Shown in pieces: positions 35,349 through 44,357 of a stretch of 64,000 nt of DNA. Source of the stretch: CAG-791 sp002449595. GTDB lineage: Bacteria > Bacillota > Clostridia > Lachnospirales > Lachnospiraceae. Positions within the stretch are counted from its first letter, which is position 1, and every line of letters starts with the position of its first letter. A program made the position numbers and the translations under genes. Below the pieces are notes generated by a model. That model worked only from the letters and a program-made list of their open reading frames with translations, was not told the DNA's origin and made no database searches. The stretch is from NCBI GenBank assembly GCA_946539855.1, contig CAMNHV010000004.1:1-64000 (forward strand), in the 5' to 3' direction.

Positions 35349-37865
35349 TTATTTCTCCGTCTTTTTCTTGCTTGCACGGGACGCCGGAAGCTTCACCTTC
35401 TGCAGATGCCAGATGTCGCGCACATACTCCTCGATCGTGCGGTCGGAGGAGAACTTGCCGACGTGTGCGGTCTGCAGGATCGCCATCTTCGCCCACTTCT
35501 TCGTGTGGCGGTACGCCTCCTCGACGCGCTTCTGCGCATCGGCATAAGAAGCGAAATCCTTCAGGATAAAGTATCTGTCCGCCGGATCATAGCCGTTCGA
35601 GTGCAGCAGGGAATCGTACAGCGGGCGGAACAGGTCCGGATCGCCCTTCGAGTACGTGCCGTTGATGAGCTGCGTGAGCACCATGCGAACGTTCTGGTCC
35701 TCGTTGAAGATCTGCATCGGATCGTAGCCGCCGTAGCGCTCGTAGTGCATGACCTCGTCGGAGGACAGGCCGAAGATGAACGCGTTCTCCTCGCCGACTT
35801 CCTCGACGATCTCGACGTTCGCGCCGTCCATGGTGCCGATCGTCACTGCGCCGTTCAGCATGAACTTCATGTTGGACGTGCCGGAAGCCTCCTTGGAGGC
35901 TGTGGAGATCTGCTCGGAGACGTCCGCCGCCGCGATGATGATCTCCGCGTTGGAGACGCGGTAGTCCTCGATGAAGACGACTTTGATCTTGTCGTCGATC
36001 GACTCGTCGTTGTTGATCACTTCCGCGACGGAGTTGATCAGCTTGATGGTCAGCTTCGCGGTCTTGTAGCCCGCCGCCGCCTTCGCGCCGAAGATGAACG
36101 TGCGCGGATACAGATCCATGTCAGGATTCGCCTTCAGCTCGTTATAAAGGGCCATGACGTAGAGGATCCTGAGCAGCTGTCTCTTGTACTCGTGAAGGCG
36201 CTTGACCTGCACGTCGAAGATCGAGCGGGGATCGACGTCGATGCCGTTGTGCTCTTTGATGTACTTCGCGAGGCGCACTTTGTTCTTGTACTTGATGTGC
36301 ATGAACTCTTTCTGCGCCTTCGGGTCGTCGGCATAGACTGCGAGGTTCTCCATGTGCGGCAGATCCGTGATCCACTCGTCGCCGATGTGGTCCGTGACCC
36401 AGTCCGCGAGCAGCGGGTTGCCGTGCAGCAGGAATCTTCTCTGCGTGATGCCGTTGGTCTTGTTGTTGATCTTGCCGGGGAACATCTCGTTGAAGTCCGC
36501 GAGTTCGCGCTTCATGAGGATCTCCGTGTGCAGCCTTGCGACGCCGTTGACGGAGAAGCCGGCCACGATCGCGAGGTTCGCCATGCGGACCTGTCCGTCG
36601 TAGACGATCGCCATCTTGCGGATCTTTTCCCTGACGTCGACGCCGTGCATGCCGTCGTACTTCGCGTGGATCTGCGCCTCAAACCGGTGCGCGATCTCTT
36701 CGACGATCTGGTAGATTCTGGGAAGAAGCTGTGAGAAAAGCTCGATCGGCCACTTCTCAAGAGCTTCCGCCATGATCGTGTGGTTCGTGTAAGCGCAGCA
36801 CTTCGTCGTGACATCCCACGCCTCGTCCCAGGTCAGCTCGTGCTCGTCCATGAGGATGCGCATCAGTTCCGGGATCGCCAGCGTCGGGTGCGTGTCGTTG
36901 AGCTGGAAGACGTATTTCTCAGGCAGCTTTCTCAGATCCTTGTGGCCGGATTCCAGATACTTCTGGATCACGCACTGGATCGAAGCGGAGACGAAGAAAT
37001 ACTGCTGCTTCAGGCGCAGCTCCTTGCCCTGCATGTGGTCGTCGCAGGGATAGAGGACGTCGCAGATCGTGCGCGCGAGGTTCTCCTGCTCCACTGCCTT
37101 CTGGTAGTCGCCCTTGTCGAAGGACTCCAGGTGGAACAGCTCGACGGGCTCCGCATCCCAGATGCGCAGCGTGTCGACGAAGCCGTTGCCGTAGCCGATG
37201 ACCGGGAGATCGTACGGGACAGCCTTGACTGCCGCATAGCCTTCCTGCTTGAACATCGTCCTGCCGTCCTTGCCGGGATACGTCGTGACGTAGCCGCCGA
37301 AGTGGATCTCCTGCTGGTACTCGGGCCTGCGCAGCTCGAGCGGGTTGCCGTTCGCGAGCCAGTTGTCCGGCACTTCGACCTGGTAGCCGTCCTTGATCTT
37401 CTGCTTGAACATGCCGTAGTGGTAGCGGATGCCGCAGCCGTACGCCGCGTAGTTCAGGGTCGCGAGAGAGTCGAGGAAGCAGGCGGCAAGCCTTCCGAGG
37501 CCGCCGTTGCCGAGCGCCGCATCCGGCTCCTCGTCTTCGATCGCGTTGATGTCGAAGCCGAGCTCCTTGAGCGCTTCCTTCACTTCCTTGTAAGCGCAGA
37601 GGTTGATCGCGTCGTTGCCGAACGCGCGCCCCATCAGGAATTCCATGGACAGGTAGATGACCTTCTTGGGATCCTGCTGGTCAAACGCCTTCTGCGTCTT
37701 CATCCAGCAGTCGATGATCTGGTCCTTTAACGCGAACGCGGAGGCCTGGAACACCTGCTGCTTCGTCGCCTCTTTCATCGTGCGGCGGAACATGGTCCTG
37801 ACGTTATACTCCACGCTTCTCTTAAACAGGTCTTTGTCGAATACGTATTGGGGTCTTTTTATCAT
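35349..37865 (-). CDS. glgP: Glycogen/maltodextrin phosphorylase
   Basis: GlgP releases glucose-1-phosphate from alpha-1,4-glucans. The 838-residue protein has the usual length and motifs: EDEEPDAALGNGGLGRLAAC, YGCGIRYHYGMF and the pyridoxal-phosphate lysine in KEASGTSNMKFMLNGA. It starts 21 bases after ileS with GGGAAGGGA as SD, so the two are probably co-transcribed, an unusual pairing. Glycogen synthesis genes glgC and glgD lie 12 kb away in the same window. Confidence 0.96.
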   Translation of the reverse strand: MIKRPQYVFDKDLFKRSVEYNVRTMFRRTMKEATKQQVFQASAFALKDQIIDCWMKTQKAFDQQDPKKVIYLSMEFLMGRAFGNDAINLCAYKEVKEALKELGFDINAIEDEEPDAALGNGGLGRLAACFLDSLATLNYAAYGCGIRYHYGMFKQKIKDGYQVEVPDNWLANGNPLELRRPEYQQEIHFGGYVTTYPGKDGRTMFKQEGYAAVKAVPYDLPVIGYGNGFVDTLRIWDAEPVELFHLESFDKGDYQKAVEQENLARTICDVLYPCDDHMQGKELRLKQQYFFVSASIQCVIQKYLESGHKDLRKLPEKYVFQLNDTHPTLAIPELMRILMDEHELTWDEAWDVTTKCCAYTNHTIMAEALEKWPIELFSQLLPRIYQIVEEIAHRFEAQIHAKYDGMHGVDVREKIRKMAIVYDGQVRMANLAIVAGFSVNGVARLHTEILMKRELADFNEMFPGKINNKTNGITQRRFLLHGNPLLADWVTDHIGDEWITDLPHMENLAVYADDPKAQKEFMHIKYKNKVRLAKYIKEHNGIDVDPRSIFDVQVKRLHEYKRQLLRILYVMALYNELKANPDMDLYPRTFIFGAKAAAGYKTAKLTIKLINSVAEVINNDESIDDKIKVVFIEDYRVSNAEIIIAAADVSEQISTASKEASGTSNMKFMLNGAVTIGTMDGANVEIVEEVGEENAFIFGLSSDEVMHYERYGGYDPMQIFNEDQNVRMVLTQLINGTYSKGDPDLFRPLYDSLLHSNGYDPADRYFILKDFASYADAQKRVEEAYRHTKKWAKMAILQTAHVGKFSSDRTIEEYVRDIWHLQKVKLPASRASKKKTEK

Positions 37866-37886
37866 AAATTCTTTCCCTTCCCGGCG

Positions 37887-40800
37887 TTACTTCTTCTCGA
37901 CGCCGATCGTCACCTTTTCTCCGTTGATATCCCAATCTTTCTGTATGGCGAGCGCCGCATCCTTCTCCACCTTGTCCGCGAGCACCTTGCCCGTGATCGC
38001 AGCGGCGTTCTTTTCCGCAACGTCGTAGAGCGCGTCGTTTCCGGAGAGGCTGACGCGAATGCGGTCCATCACCTCGAAGCCCGAATCTTTGCGCATTGTC
38101 TGGATCTTGCTGATGAGCTCGAGCACATAGCCCTCTTCCACCAGCTCCGGCGTCAGGTTCGTATCCAGAATCACTGTGACCTTGCCGTCTTCCTGCGTGA
38201 CCATGCCTTCCTTCTGGACCGTCTCGACAAGGAGATCGTCCTCGGTCAGCTCCACAGGAGCGCCGTTCACTTCAAACTTCAGCGCGCCTTCTTCCTTCAG
38301 CTGCGCCATCGCAGCGCTGCCGTCGACAGAAGAGAGATATGCGCGGATCCCGCCGAGGAGCTTGCCGTACTTCGGGCCGACGGTCCGCAGCTGCGGCTTG
38401 AAGCTGTATCCGATGAGTCCGGACACGTCGTCCGTGAACTCGAGTTCCTTCACGTTCAGCTCACTCGTGATGATATCCGTAAAGAAGCCGTCCAGCTTCA
38501 TCTGCGCCTTGACCAGCATCTTTGCGAGCGGCTGGCGGTTCTTTCTGGAAGAGAGATTTCTGCAGGCGCGGCCGAGCACGACGATCCTGAGGACTTCGTC
38601 CATGGAAGCCTCGAGCGCCGCGTCGATCTGCGCTTCGTTCACTGCCGGGAAGTCGCACAGGTGGACGCTCTCCGGCGCGTTCTTGTCGACCGTCCGGACG
38701 ATGTTCTGGTAGATCTCCTCCGTCATGAACGGGATGAATGGCGCCGCGCACTGGCACACGGTCTTCAGAGCCGTGAAAAGGGTCATATACGCGTCGATCT
38801 TGTCCTGTTCCATGCCCTTTGCCCAGAAGCGGTCGCGGCAGCGGCGGACGTACCAGTTGCTCATGTCGTCGACGAACTCCTCGAGGACGGCAGCAGCCTC
38901 CGGGATCTTGTAGACGTCAAGATTCCTGTCGACGTTCTTTACCATCGAGTTCATCTTCGAGAGCAGCCACTTGTCCATGACAGGCAGGCTCTCATAATTC
39001 AGCTCGTACTTCGTGGGATCGAACTGGTCGATCTCCGCGTAGAGCGTGTAGAAGGCATAGGTGTTCCAGAGCGTGCCGAGGATCTTCCTCTGGCCTTCCA
39101 ACACGGCGTCGCCGGAGAATCTCTTCGGCAGCCACGGTGCGCTGTTCGTGTAGAAGAACCAGCGGATGGCGTCCGCGCCGTACTGCTCCAGCGCTTCCAT
39201 CGGGCTCACCGCGTTGCCTTTGCTCTTGGACATCTTCTCGCCGTCTTTGTCGAGGACGAGGCCCATGACGATAACGTTCTTGAATGCAGGTTTGTTGAAC
39301 AGGAGGGTCGCCTCCGCGTGCAGGGAGTAGAACCATCCTCTCGTCTGGTCGACGGCTTCAGAGATGAAGGCCGCGGGGAACTGCTTTTCAAACAGCTCCT
39401 TGTTCTCAAAAGGATAGTGGAGCTGCGCATAAGGCATCGCTCCGGAGTCGAACCAGCAGTCGATGACTTCCGGCACGCGCTTCATCGCGCCGCCGCACTC
39501 GCACTTCACAATGCAGTCGTCGACGTAAGGTCTGTGCAGCTCGATGTGCTCCGCGTTCGGATCGCCGGTCAGCTCCGCGAGCTCCTTACGGCTGCCGATC
39601 GAGATCTGTTTGCCGCAGTCCGGGCACTCCCAGATATTGAGAGGAGTTCCCCAGTAGCGGTTTCTCGAGATCGCCCAGTCCTGGATATTCTCAAGCCAGT
39701 TGCCGAAGCGGCCTTCGCCCATCGTCGGCGGGACCCAGTTGATCTCTTTGTTGTTGCGCACGAGGTCGTCCCTGACTTCCGTCATGCGGATGAACCAGGA
39801 CTCTCTCGCGTAGTACAAAAGAGGCGTGTTGCAGCGCCAGCAGTGCGGATAGTCGTGCTCGAACTTCGGCGCCGAGAAGAGCAGGCCTCTCGCGGACAGC
39901 TCTTTGATGACTTCAGGATCCGCGCTGATCGCGCCTTTATCCATCTCATCCTTTGTGGGCTTGCAGCGCATGCCCGCAAAAGGAGTCTCCGCCTTCATGC
40001 AGCCCTTTTCATCGACCATCTGCACGAAGGGAGCATCGTACTTCCTGCCAACGCGCGCGTCGTCTTCACCGAAGGCCGGCGCGATGTGGACGATGCCGGT
40101 ACCGTCGGTCATGGTGACGTAGTCGTCGCAGTAGACGAAGAAGGCCTTCTTATGCTGCTTTTCCACGACTTTCGCGGCGCACTCATACAGGGGCTCGTAT
40201 TCCTTGTACTCAAGGGCTTTGCCGGGCATCGTCTCGAGGACTTCATAAGCCTTGCCGGGCGCGATGCCGTTCACGCCTTCGCCGCCTTCCGGATTCTTCT
40301 CCGCGAGCGGGGAAAGAACAGTGTCCAGAAGCTCCTGCGCCATATAGTAGACGCAGCCGTCCGCCGCCTTCACTTTCGCGTAGGTGTCTTCCGGGTTCAC
40401 GCAGAGCGCGATATTGGAGGCCAGCGTCCAGGGCGTCGTCGTCCACGCGAGGAAGTACGCGTCCTCGTCCTTCACCTTGAAGCGGACGATCGCGGATCTC
40501 TCCTTCAGCGTCTTATATCCCTGCGCGACCTCGTGAGAGGACAGCGGCGTTCCGCAGTGCGGGCAGTAAGGCACGACCTTGAAGCCCTTGTACAGAAGGC
40601 CTTTGTCCCAGATCGTCTTCAGCGCCCACCACTCGGACTCGATGAACTCGTCGTAGTAGGTGACGTACGGATTCTCCATGTCCGCCCAGAAGCCGACGTT
40701 CTCGGAGAATTCCTCCCACATGCCTTTGTATGTCCAGACGGACTCCTTGCACTTCTTGATGAAGGGTTCGATGCCGTAAGCCTCGATCTGGTCCTTGCCC

Positions 40801-41108
40801 TCGATGCCGATCTGCTTCTCGACTTCGAGCTCGACCGGGAGGCCGTGCGTATCCCAGCCGGCCTTGCGGGGCACTTCATATCCCTTCATCGCGCGGTAAC
40901 GCGGGATGATATCCTTGATCGCACGCGTCTCCACGTGGCCGATGTGCGGCTGGCCGTTCGCGGTCGGCGGGCCGTCGTAGAACATATACATGGGACCGCC
41001 TTCGCGCGCCTTGACGCTCTTCTCGAAGATGCGGTTTTCGTCCCAGAACTTCCGGGTATTCCTCTCCCGCTCGACGAAGTGGAGATCGGGATTCACCTTC
41101 TTGTACAT
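37887..41108 (-). CDS. ileS: Isoleucyl-tRNA synthetase, long (type 2-like)
   Basis: IleRS charges tRNA-Ile. At 1073 residues it matches the longer eukaryote-like group of IleRS. It shows the HIGH signature in PPTANGQPHIGHVE, an editing domain with AWTTTPWTLASN, KMSKSKGN and an anticodon-binding C-domain. The type 2 group is often less sensitive to mupirocin; that is inference here. AAGGAG precedes the ATG. The leader has two long hairpins but no T-box consensus. glgP follows directly. Confidence 0.96.
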   Translation of the reverse strand: MYKKVNPDLHFVERERNTRKFWDENRIFEKSVKAREGGPMYMFYDGPPTANGQPHIGHVETRAIKDIIPRYRAMKGYEVPRKAGWDTHGLPVELEVEKQIGIEGKDQIEAYGIEPFIKKCKESVWTYKGMWEEFSENVGFWADMENPYVTYYDEFIESEWWALKTIWDKGLLYKGFKVVPYCPHCGTPLSSHEVAQGYKTLKERSAIVRFKVKDEDAYFLAWTTTPWTLASNIALCVNPEDTYAKVKAADGCVYYMAQELLDTVLSPLAEKNPEGGEGVNGIAPGKAYEVLETMPGKALEYKEYEPLYECAAKVVEKQHKKAFFVYCDDYVTMTDGTGIVHIAPAFGEDDARVGRKYDAPFVQMVDEKGCMKAETPFAGMRCKPTKDEMDKGAISADPEVIKELSARGLLFSAPKFEHDYPHCWRCNTPLLYYARESWFIRMTEVRDDLVRNNKEINWVPPTMGEGRFGNWLENIQDWAISRNRYWGTPLNIWECPDCGKQISIGSRKELAELTGDPNAEHIELHRPYVDDCIVKCECGGAMKRVPEVIDCWFDSGAMPYAQLHYPFENKELFEKQFPAAFISEAVDQTRGWFYSLHAEATLLFNKPAFKNVIVMGLVLDKDGEKMSKSKGNAVSPMEALEQYGADAIRWFFYTNSAPWLPKRFSGDAVLEGQRKILGTLWNTYAFYTLYAEIDQFDPTKYELNYESLPVMDKWLLSKMNSMVKNVDRNLDVYKIPEAAAVLEEFVDDMSNWYVRRCRDRFWAKGMEQDKIDAYMTLFTALKTVCQCAAPFIPFMTEEIYQNIVRTVDKNAPESVHLCDFPAVNEAQIDAALEASMDEVLRIVVLGRACRNLSSRKNRQPLAKMLVKAQMKLDGFFTDIITSELNVKELEFTDDVSGLIGYSFKPQLRTVGPKYGKLLGGIRAYLSSVDGSAAMAQLKEEGALKFEVNGAPVELTEDDLLVETVQKEGMVTQEDGKVTVILDTNLTPELVEEGYVLELISKIQTMRKDSGFEVMDRIRVSLSGNDALYDVAEKNAAAITGKVLADKVEKDAALAIQKDWDINGEKVTIGVEKK

Positions 41109-41139
41109 AGACTTCTCCTTGCTGTTCGTTTCGCTGCTT

Positions 41140-41205
41140 CCTTTTGCCCCTTACGGCAAAAAGGCGCACTGTTTATACACGTGCCACCCCGGCACATGTA
41201 TAAAC
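41140..41205 (-). promoter_or_regulatory. ileS leader with two stem-loops
   Basis: Between the promoter and ileS lie a 15-bp hairpin (41171-41205, loop GGGGT on the RNA strand, one G-U pair) and a second one (41140-41164). Neither has a terminator T-run on the minus strand. No T-box bulge, specifier loop or antiterminator pattern could be recognised. Confidence 0.5.
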
Positions 41206-41223
41206 CCCTGCGTAATTTCGTCC

Positions 41224-41252
41224 ATTCTATCACCATGTGAAAGATTTGTGAA
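41224..41252 (-). promoter_or_regulatory. ileS promoter
   Basis: On the minus strand TTCACA and TAGAAT are separated by 17 bases, with a TGA extension before the -10. This gives a leader of about 108 bases. Confidence 0.7.
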
Positions 41253-41280
41253 GAGTTCCGTGCGCCGGCCGCGCGCGCCA

Positions 41281-42327
41281 TCATTGATTGCACAGCGCCC
41301 AGAAGGCCACGGCGCTCGCTGCGGCGACGTTCAGAGAGTCGACGCCGGCTGCCATAGGAATCTTGACGGTGTAATCGCAGGCATCGATCGTGGACTGGAG
41401 CAGGCCTTCGCCTTCGTTGCCGAGCACGATTGCGAGCTTCTCCTCAGATGCCGGCCCCGGGTCGCTGACGGAGACCGAGCGGTCCGTGAGCGCCATCGCC
41501 GCGCTCTTATAGCCCAGTCTTCTCAGATACGCGATATATTCCGCCTCATGCGCGGGCGTCACTTCAGGGACTCCCTCGGCGATTTCTTTCTTTGCAGATG
41601 CCGGAACGTCCTCCCCGGTTTCCTTCTTTTTTGAAGCGAGGACTCCCTCGTCGATCTCTTTCTTTATATAAGAGGTGTTCGGGAGGTACGTCCACGGAAT
41701 CTGGAACACAGTTCCCATGCCGACACGAACCGCGCGGCGCTGGAGAGGATCTCCGCAGCCGCCGGTGAGAAGGATCGTTCCGACACCGAGTGCCGCGGCG
41801 CTGCGAAAGATCGCGCCGACGTTGGTCGGATTGGTGACGCCTTCCAGGACCGCGATCCGGCGCGGCCAGCCGGCTGCCGCAAGGACGTCCTCCACGGACG
41901 GGAGCACTCTTCGCCGCATGGCACACAGGGCTCCGCCCGTCAGATGGTAGCCGACTGCCTTGTCGAGCACCGCCGCCTCCGCGGTATAACATGGGATGGC
42001 AGGCGCGTCTTCGCCAGCAGCAGTTCCATCCGCTTCCGGATCGCGCTCACCTGCGCCCGCTGCACGCCTGTCACCTGCGCCCGCTGCAGCTTCCGCTTCA
42101 TAATCTTCAAGTACCGAAAGAAGCCCCGGCACTTTCTTCTCATCCGCGAAGAAAGAGAGGGGCTCATATCCTGCCCGGAGCGCGCGCGGGATGATCTTCA
42201 GGCTCTCGGCGATGAAGATTCCGGGCTCCGGCTCATAATAATGCCGCAGCTGCGGCTCGCTCACAGACGCGTAGATCTCAAGTTCCTTCGCGTCCGGGGA
42301 ATCGATCTTAATTTCTTCTAATCTCAT
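41281..42327 (-). CDS. TrmH/SpoU-family RNA methyltransferase
   Basis: The 348-residue protein is an SPOUT-class 2'-O-ribose methyltransferase. Motif 1 is NPTNVGAIFRSAAALG, motif 2 LGNEGEGL and motif 3 IPMAAGVDSLNVAAASA, all present. Two low-complexity inserts are unusual: an Ala/Gly/Asp-rich stretch (about residues 82-105) and three 12-residue repeats (KKEIDEGVLASK and variants) inside the catalytic domain. The SD is weak (GTGGA), and either of two ATG codons (42333 or 42327) may start it. It is downstream of pncB across a hairpin-rich gap. The target RNA is unknown. Confidence 0.87.
   Translation of the reverse strand: MRLEEIKIDSPDAKELEIYASVSEPQLRHYYEPEPGIFIAESLKIIPRALRAGYEPLSFFADEKKVPGLLSVLEDYEAEAAAGAGDRRAAGAGERDPEADGTAAGEDAPAIPCYTAEAAVLDKAVGYHLTGGALCAMRRRVLPSVEDVLAAAGWPRRIAVLEGVTNPTNVGAIFRSAAALGVGTILLTGGCGDPLQRRAVRVGMGTVFQIPWTYLPNTSYIKKEIDEGVLASKKKETGEDVPASAKKEIAEGVPEVTPAHEAEYIAYLRRLGYKSAAMALTDRSVSVSDPGPASEEKLAIVLGNEGEGLLQSTIDACDYTVKIPMAAGVDSLNVAAASAVAFWALCNQ
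41557..41664 (-). repeat. Three 36-nt in-frame tandem repeats in trmH-like gene
   Basis: Units lie at 41664-41629, 41628-41593 and 41592-41557. They encode KKEIDEGVLASK, KKETGEDVPASA and KKEIAEGVPEVT. The outer two are most alike at the DNA level. Confidence 0.85.
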
Positions 42328-42362
42328 GTTCATTCCACAACTGACTTGTTATGAGATGAACC

Positions 42363-42475
42363 ATGCCGACAGTGAGGGAACGCAGAGCGTTCCCTCACTG
42401 TCGCGGCATTCGCCGTATGCTCACAAACTGCCAGACATCCATACGGGAGCAAGCTCCCGATGTCCGTCTGGCAGT
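42363..42475. repeat. Two long hairpins between pncB and trmH-like gene
   Basis: The first (42363-42409) has about 21 paired bases around AGA with a two-base bulge. The second (42427-42475) pairs ACTGCCAGAC with GTCTGGCAGT and CGGGAGC with GCTCCCG. Neither has a T-run on either strand, so they are not plain terminators. Confidence 0.8.
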
Positions 42476-42507
42476 CTGTTCGCGCATGGCTCATCACTAC
42501 GCGCATA

Positions 42508-43971
42508 TCACCCAAGCTGGGCATTCGAGATCTCGTCCAGGAGCTGGCGCTTCGTGTCATACAGCTTCTGGGAGAGGTCGATGTAGACCTGGTGAGGGTT
42601 CGCGAGACGGCGGGATTCTTCCCAGAGCGTCTCCTGCTCTTCCAGGCAGTATTTCCGGATATCCATCGTCTTCGGGGAAGTGTAGACGCACTCGCCGCCG
42701 AGGAAGATCGGGACCATGATCTCGCGCAGTTCGAATTCGCCGGGCTTTAACCTCGTCTTCTTCCAGGTCTCCTGCGGGTCGAACATGAGCAGCGGCTCGT
42801 CCTCGGAGAAGTGCTCCTCCTCGAGGCAGATGATGTCGCCGATGATCTTGTGGTTCTGCTTTTCGTAGACGCGGACGATCTTCTTATTGCCCGGGTTCGT
42901 GACCTTTTCCGTGTTCTCGGAGAGCTTGATCTTGGGTGTGAAAGTGCCGTCCGGCATCTGGATCGCCGCCAGCTTGTACACGCCGCCGAAGGACGGGTTG
43001 TCCTTCGCCGTGATCAGGTGCGTGCCGACGCCCCAGGAATTGATGGCCGCTCCCTGCATCTTCAGGGAGAGGATCAGGTGCTCGTCCAGGTCGTTGGAAG
43101 CGGTGATCTTCGCCTGCGGGAAGCCGGCGTCATCGAGCATCTTGCGCGCCTTCTTGGAGAGGTAGGCGAGGTCGCCCGAATCCAGGCGAATGCCGATGTG
43201 GTCGAGCGGAAGCCCGTTGTCGCGCATGTACTCGAAGGTCTTGATCGCGTTCGGCACGCCCGACTTCAGGGTGTCATACGTATCCACGAGCAGCGTGCAC
43301 GCCGTCGGATAGAGCTGCGCATAGGTCTTGAACGCTTCATACTCGCTGTCAAAGCTCATGATCCAGCTGTGTGCGTGCGTTCCCATAACCGGAACGTCGA
43401 ACAGCTCGCCGCATAGGACGTTGGAAGTGCCCGCGCATCCGGCGATCACCGCGGCGCGCGCGCCGTACGTGCCGGCGTCCGGTCCCTGCGCCCTGCGGAG
43501 GCCGAACTCCATGATCGGATCGCCCTTCGCCGCGTAGCAGATGCGGGCGGCTTTCGTCGCGATCAGGCTCTGGTGGTTGATGATGTTGAGGATCGCGGTC
43601 TCCACAAGCTGGGCCTGCATGACCGGCGCGACGACCTTGACGAGAGGCTCGCGCGGGAAGATCAGTGTTCCCTCCGGGATCGACCAGACGTCGCCGGTGA
43701 ACTTGAACTCCGCGAGATAGTCGAGGAAGTCTTTATCGAAGATGCCGAGCCCGGCCAGGTAATCGATGTCCTGCTTGGAAAAGTGCAGTTCCTTGATGTA
43801 TTTGATGAGCTGCTCCAGGCCCGCCATGACGGAGTAGCCGCCGCCGAACGGATTGACGCGGAAAAACGCGTCGAAGATGACCGTCTTGTCCTGGTCCTTG
43901 TGCTTGAAGTAGCCCTGCATCATCGTGAGTTCATAAAGATCTGTCAGAAGTGTCAGGTTCTGTCTGTCCAT
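42508..43971 (-). CDS. pncB: Nicotinate phosphoribosyltransferase
   Basis: PncB joins nicotinate to PRPP in NAD salvage. The 487-residue protein begins LLTDLYELTMMQGYF, the classical family start. It also has the phosphoribosyl site segments FGLRRAQGPDAGTYGARAA and GTHAHSW (with the phosphorylated-His region), LDSGDLAYLSKKAR and GVGTHLITA. The ATG at 43971 follows AGGTAGGT. A leader with three strong hairpins stands upstream. A prs gene at 55.5 kb could supply PRPP. Confidence 0.95.
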   Translation of the reverse strand: MDRQNLTLLTDLYELTMMQGYFKHKDQDKTVIFDAFFRVNPFGGGYSVMAGLEQLIKYIKELHFSKQDIDYLAGLGIFDKDFLDYLAEFKFTGDVWSIPEGTLIFPREPLVKVVAPVMQAQLVETAILNIINHQSLIATKAARICYAAKGDPIMEFGLRRAQGPDAGTYGARAAVIAGCAGTSNVLCGELFDVPVMGTHAHSWIMSFDSEYEAFKTYAQLYPTACTLLVDTYDTLKSGVPNAIKTFEYMRDNGLPLDHIGIRLDSGDLAYLSKKARKMLDDAGFPQAKITASNDLDEHLILSLKMQGAAINSWGVGTHLITAKDNPSFGGVYKLAAIQMPDGTFTPKIKLSENTEKVTNPGNKKIVRVYEKQNHKIIGDIICLEEEHFSEDEPLLMFDPQETWKKTRLKPGEFELREIMVPIFLGGECVYTSPKTMDIRKYCLEEQETLWEESRRLANPHQVYIDLSQKLYDTKRQLLDEISNAQLG

Positions 43972-44357
43972 GATTTACCTACCTCGCTGAGGCAAAATCC
44001 GCGTATGCGGTTTTGCCGAATGCGGCACCCGGTGCGTCAGCACCGCCAGTGCAGTTTGAAAGTTCTGCATCAGCAGGACTTTCGAACCTTCTCCATAATC
44101 CGGGGCCGATCCGGCAAAAAGCCTTCTTCCGCCCCGTCAATCCTGCTTCAACATTAACAATCATACTACAACTCCGCAAATTGCGCGATATTCCGCGTTC
44201 AATACACAGACAGACGCATCCGGCAGCTGGAACAGCCAGCTGCCGGATGCGAGGAACAAGGAGGTAATATAAGGTATCGTACTTAAGCCTCTGAAGGTGT
44301 TATGCGAGTGCTGCTCCCACAACACTGCCCTGCCAATCATAATCCCGCAGCTGCGCC
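43972..44357 (-). other. Structured intergenic region before pncB
   Basis: This 386-base gap has no gene. On the minus strand it holds, from mfd towards pncB: a 15-bp perfect hairpin (44216-44250) that may end mfd transcription; a TATGAT -10-like box (about 44163); a hairpin at 44058-44083; a small GGTGC/GCACC hairpin at 44030-44043; and GGCAAAA/TTTTGCC at 43991-44017. The last three lie in the pncB leader. An AGGAGG on the plus strand near 44259 has no start codon at a usable distance. Confidence 0.6.

Noticed and set aside
41180..41195. GGGGTGGCAC in the ileS leader, similar to the T-box core
   Set aside because: The bases form the loop and stem of a simple hairpin. The antiterminator bulge sequence is incomplete and no specifier domain or terminator follows.
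37848..41240. Very long open frames antisense to ileS, mfd, glgP and the hydratase
   Set aside because: They mirror real genes with strong family motifs, have Arg/Asp/Val-rich composition typical of the opposite frame in GC-rich DNA, and lack ribosome-binding sites.
42441..42460. GGGAGCAAGCTCCC resembling a 16S rRNA variable-region stem
   Set aside because: The flanking sequence is not rRNA; it is only the top of a local hairpin.
44251..44310. AAGGAGG at about 44257 as a ribosome-binding site
   Set aside because: The first start codon is about 40 bases further on and the frame behind it runs antisense into mfd.
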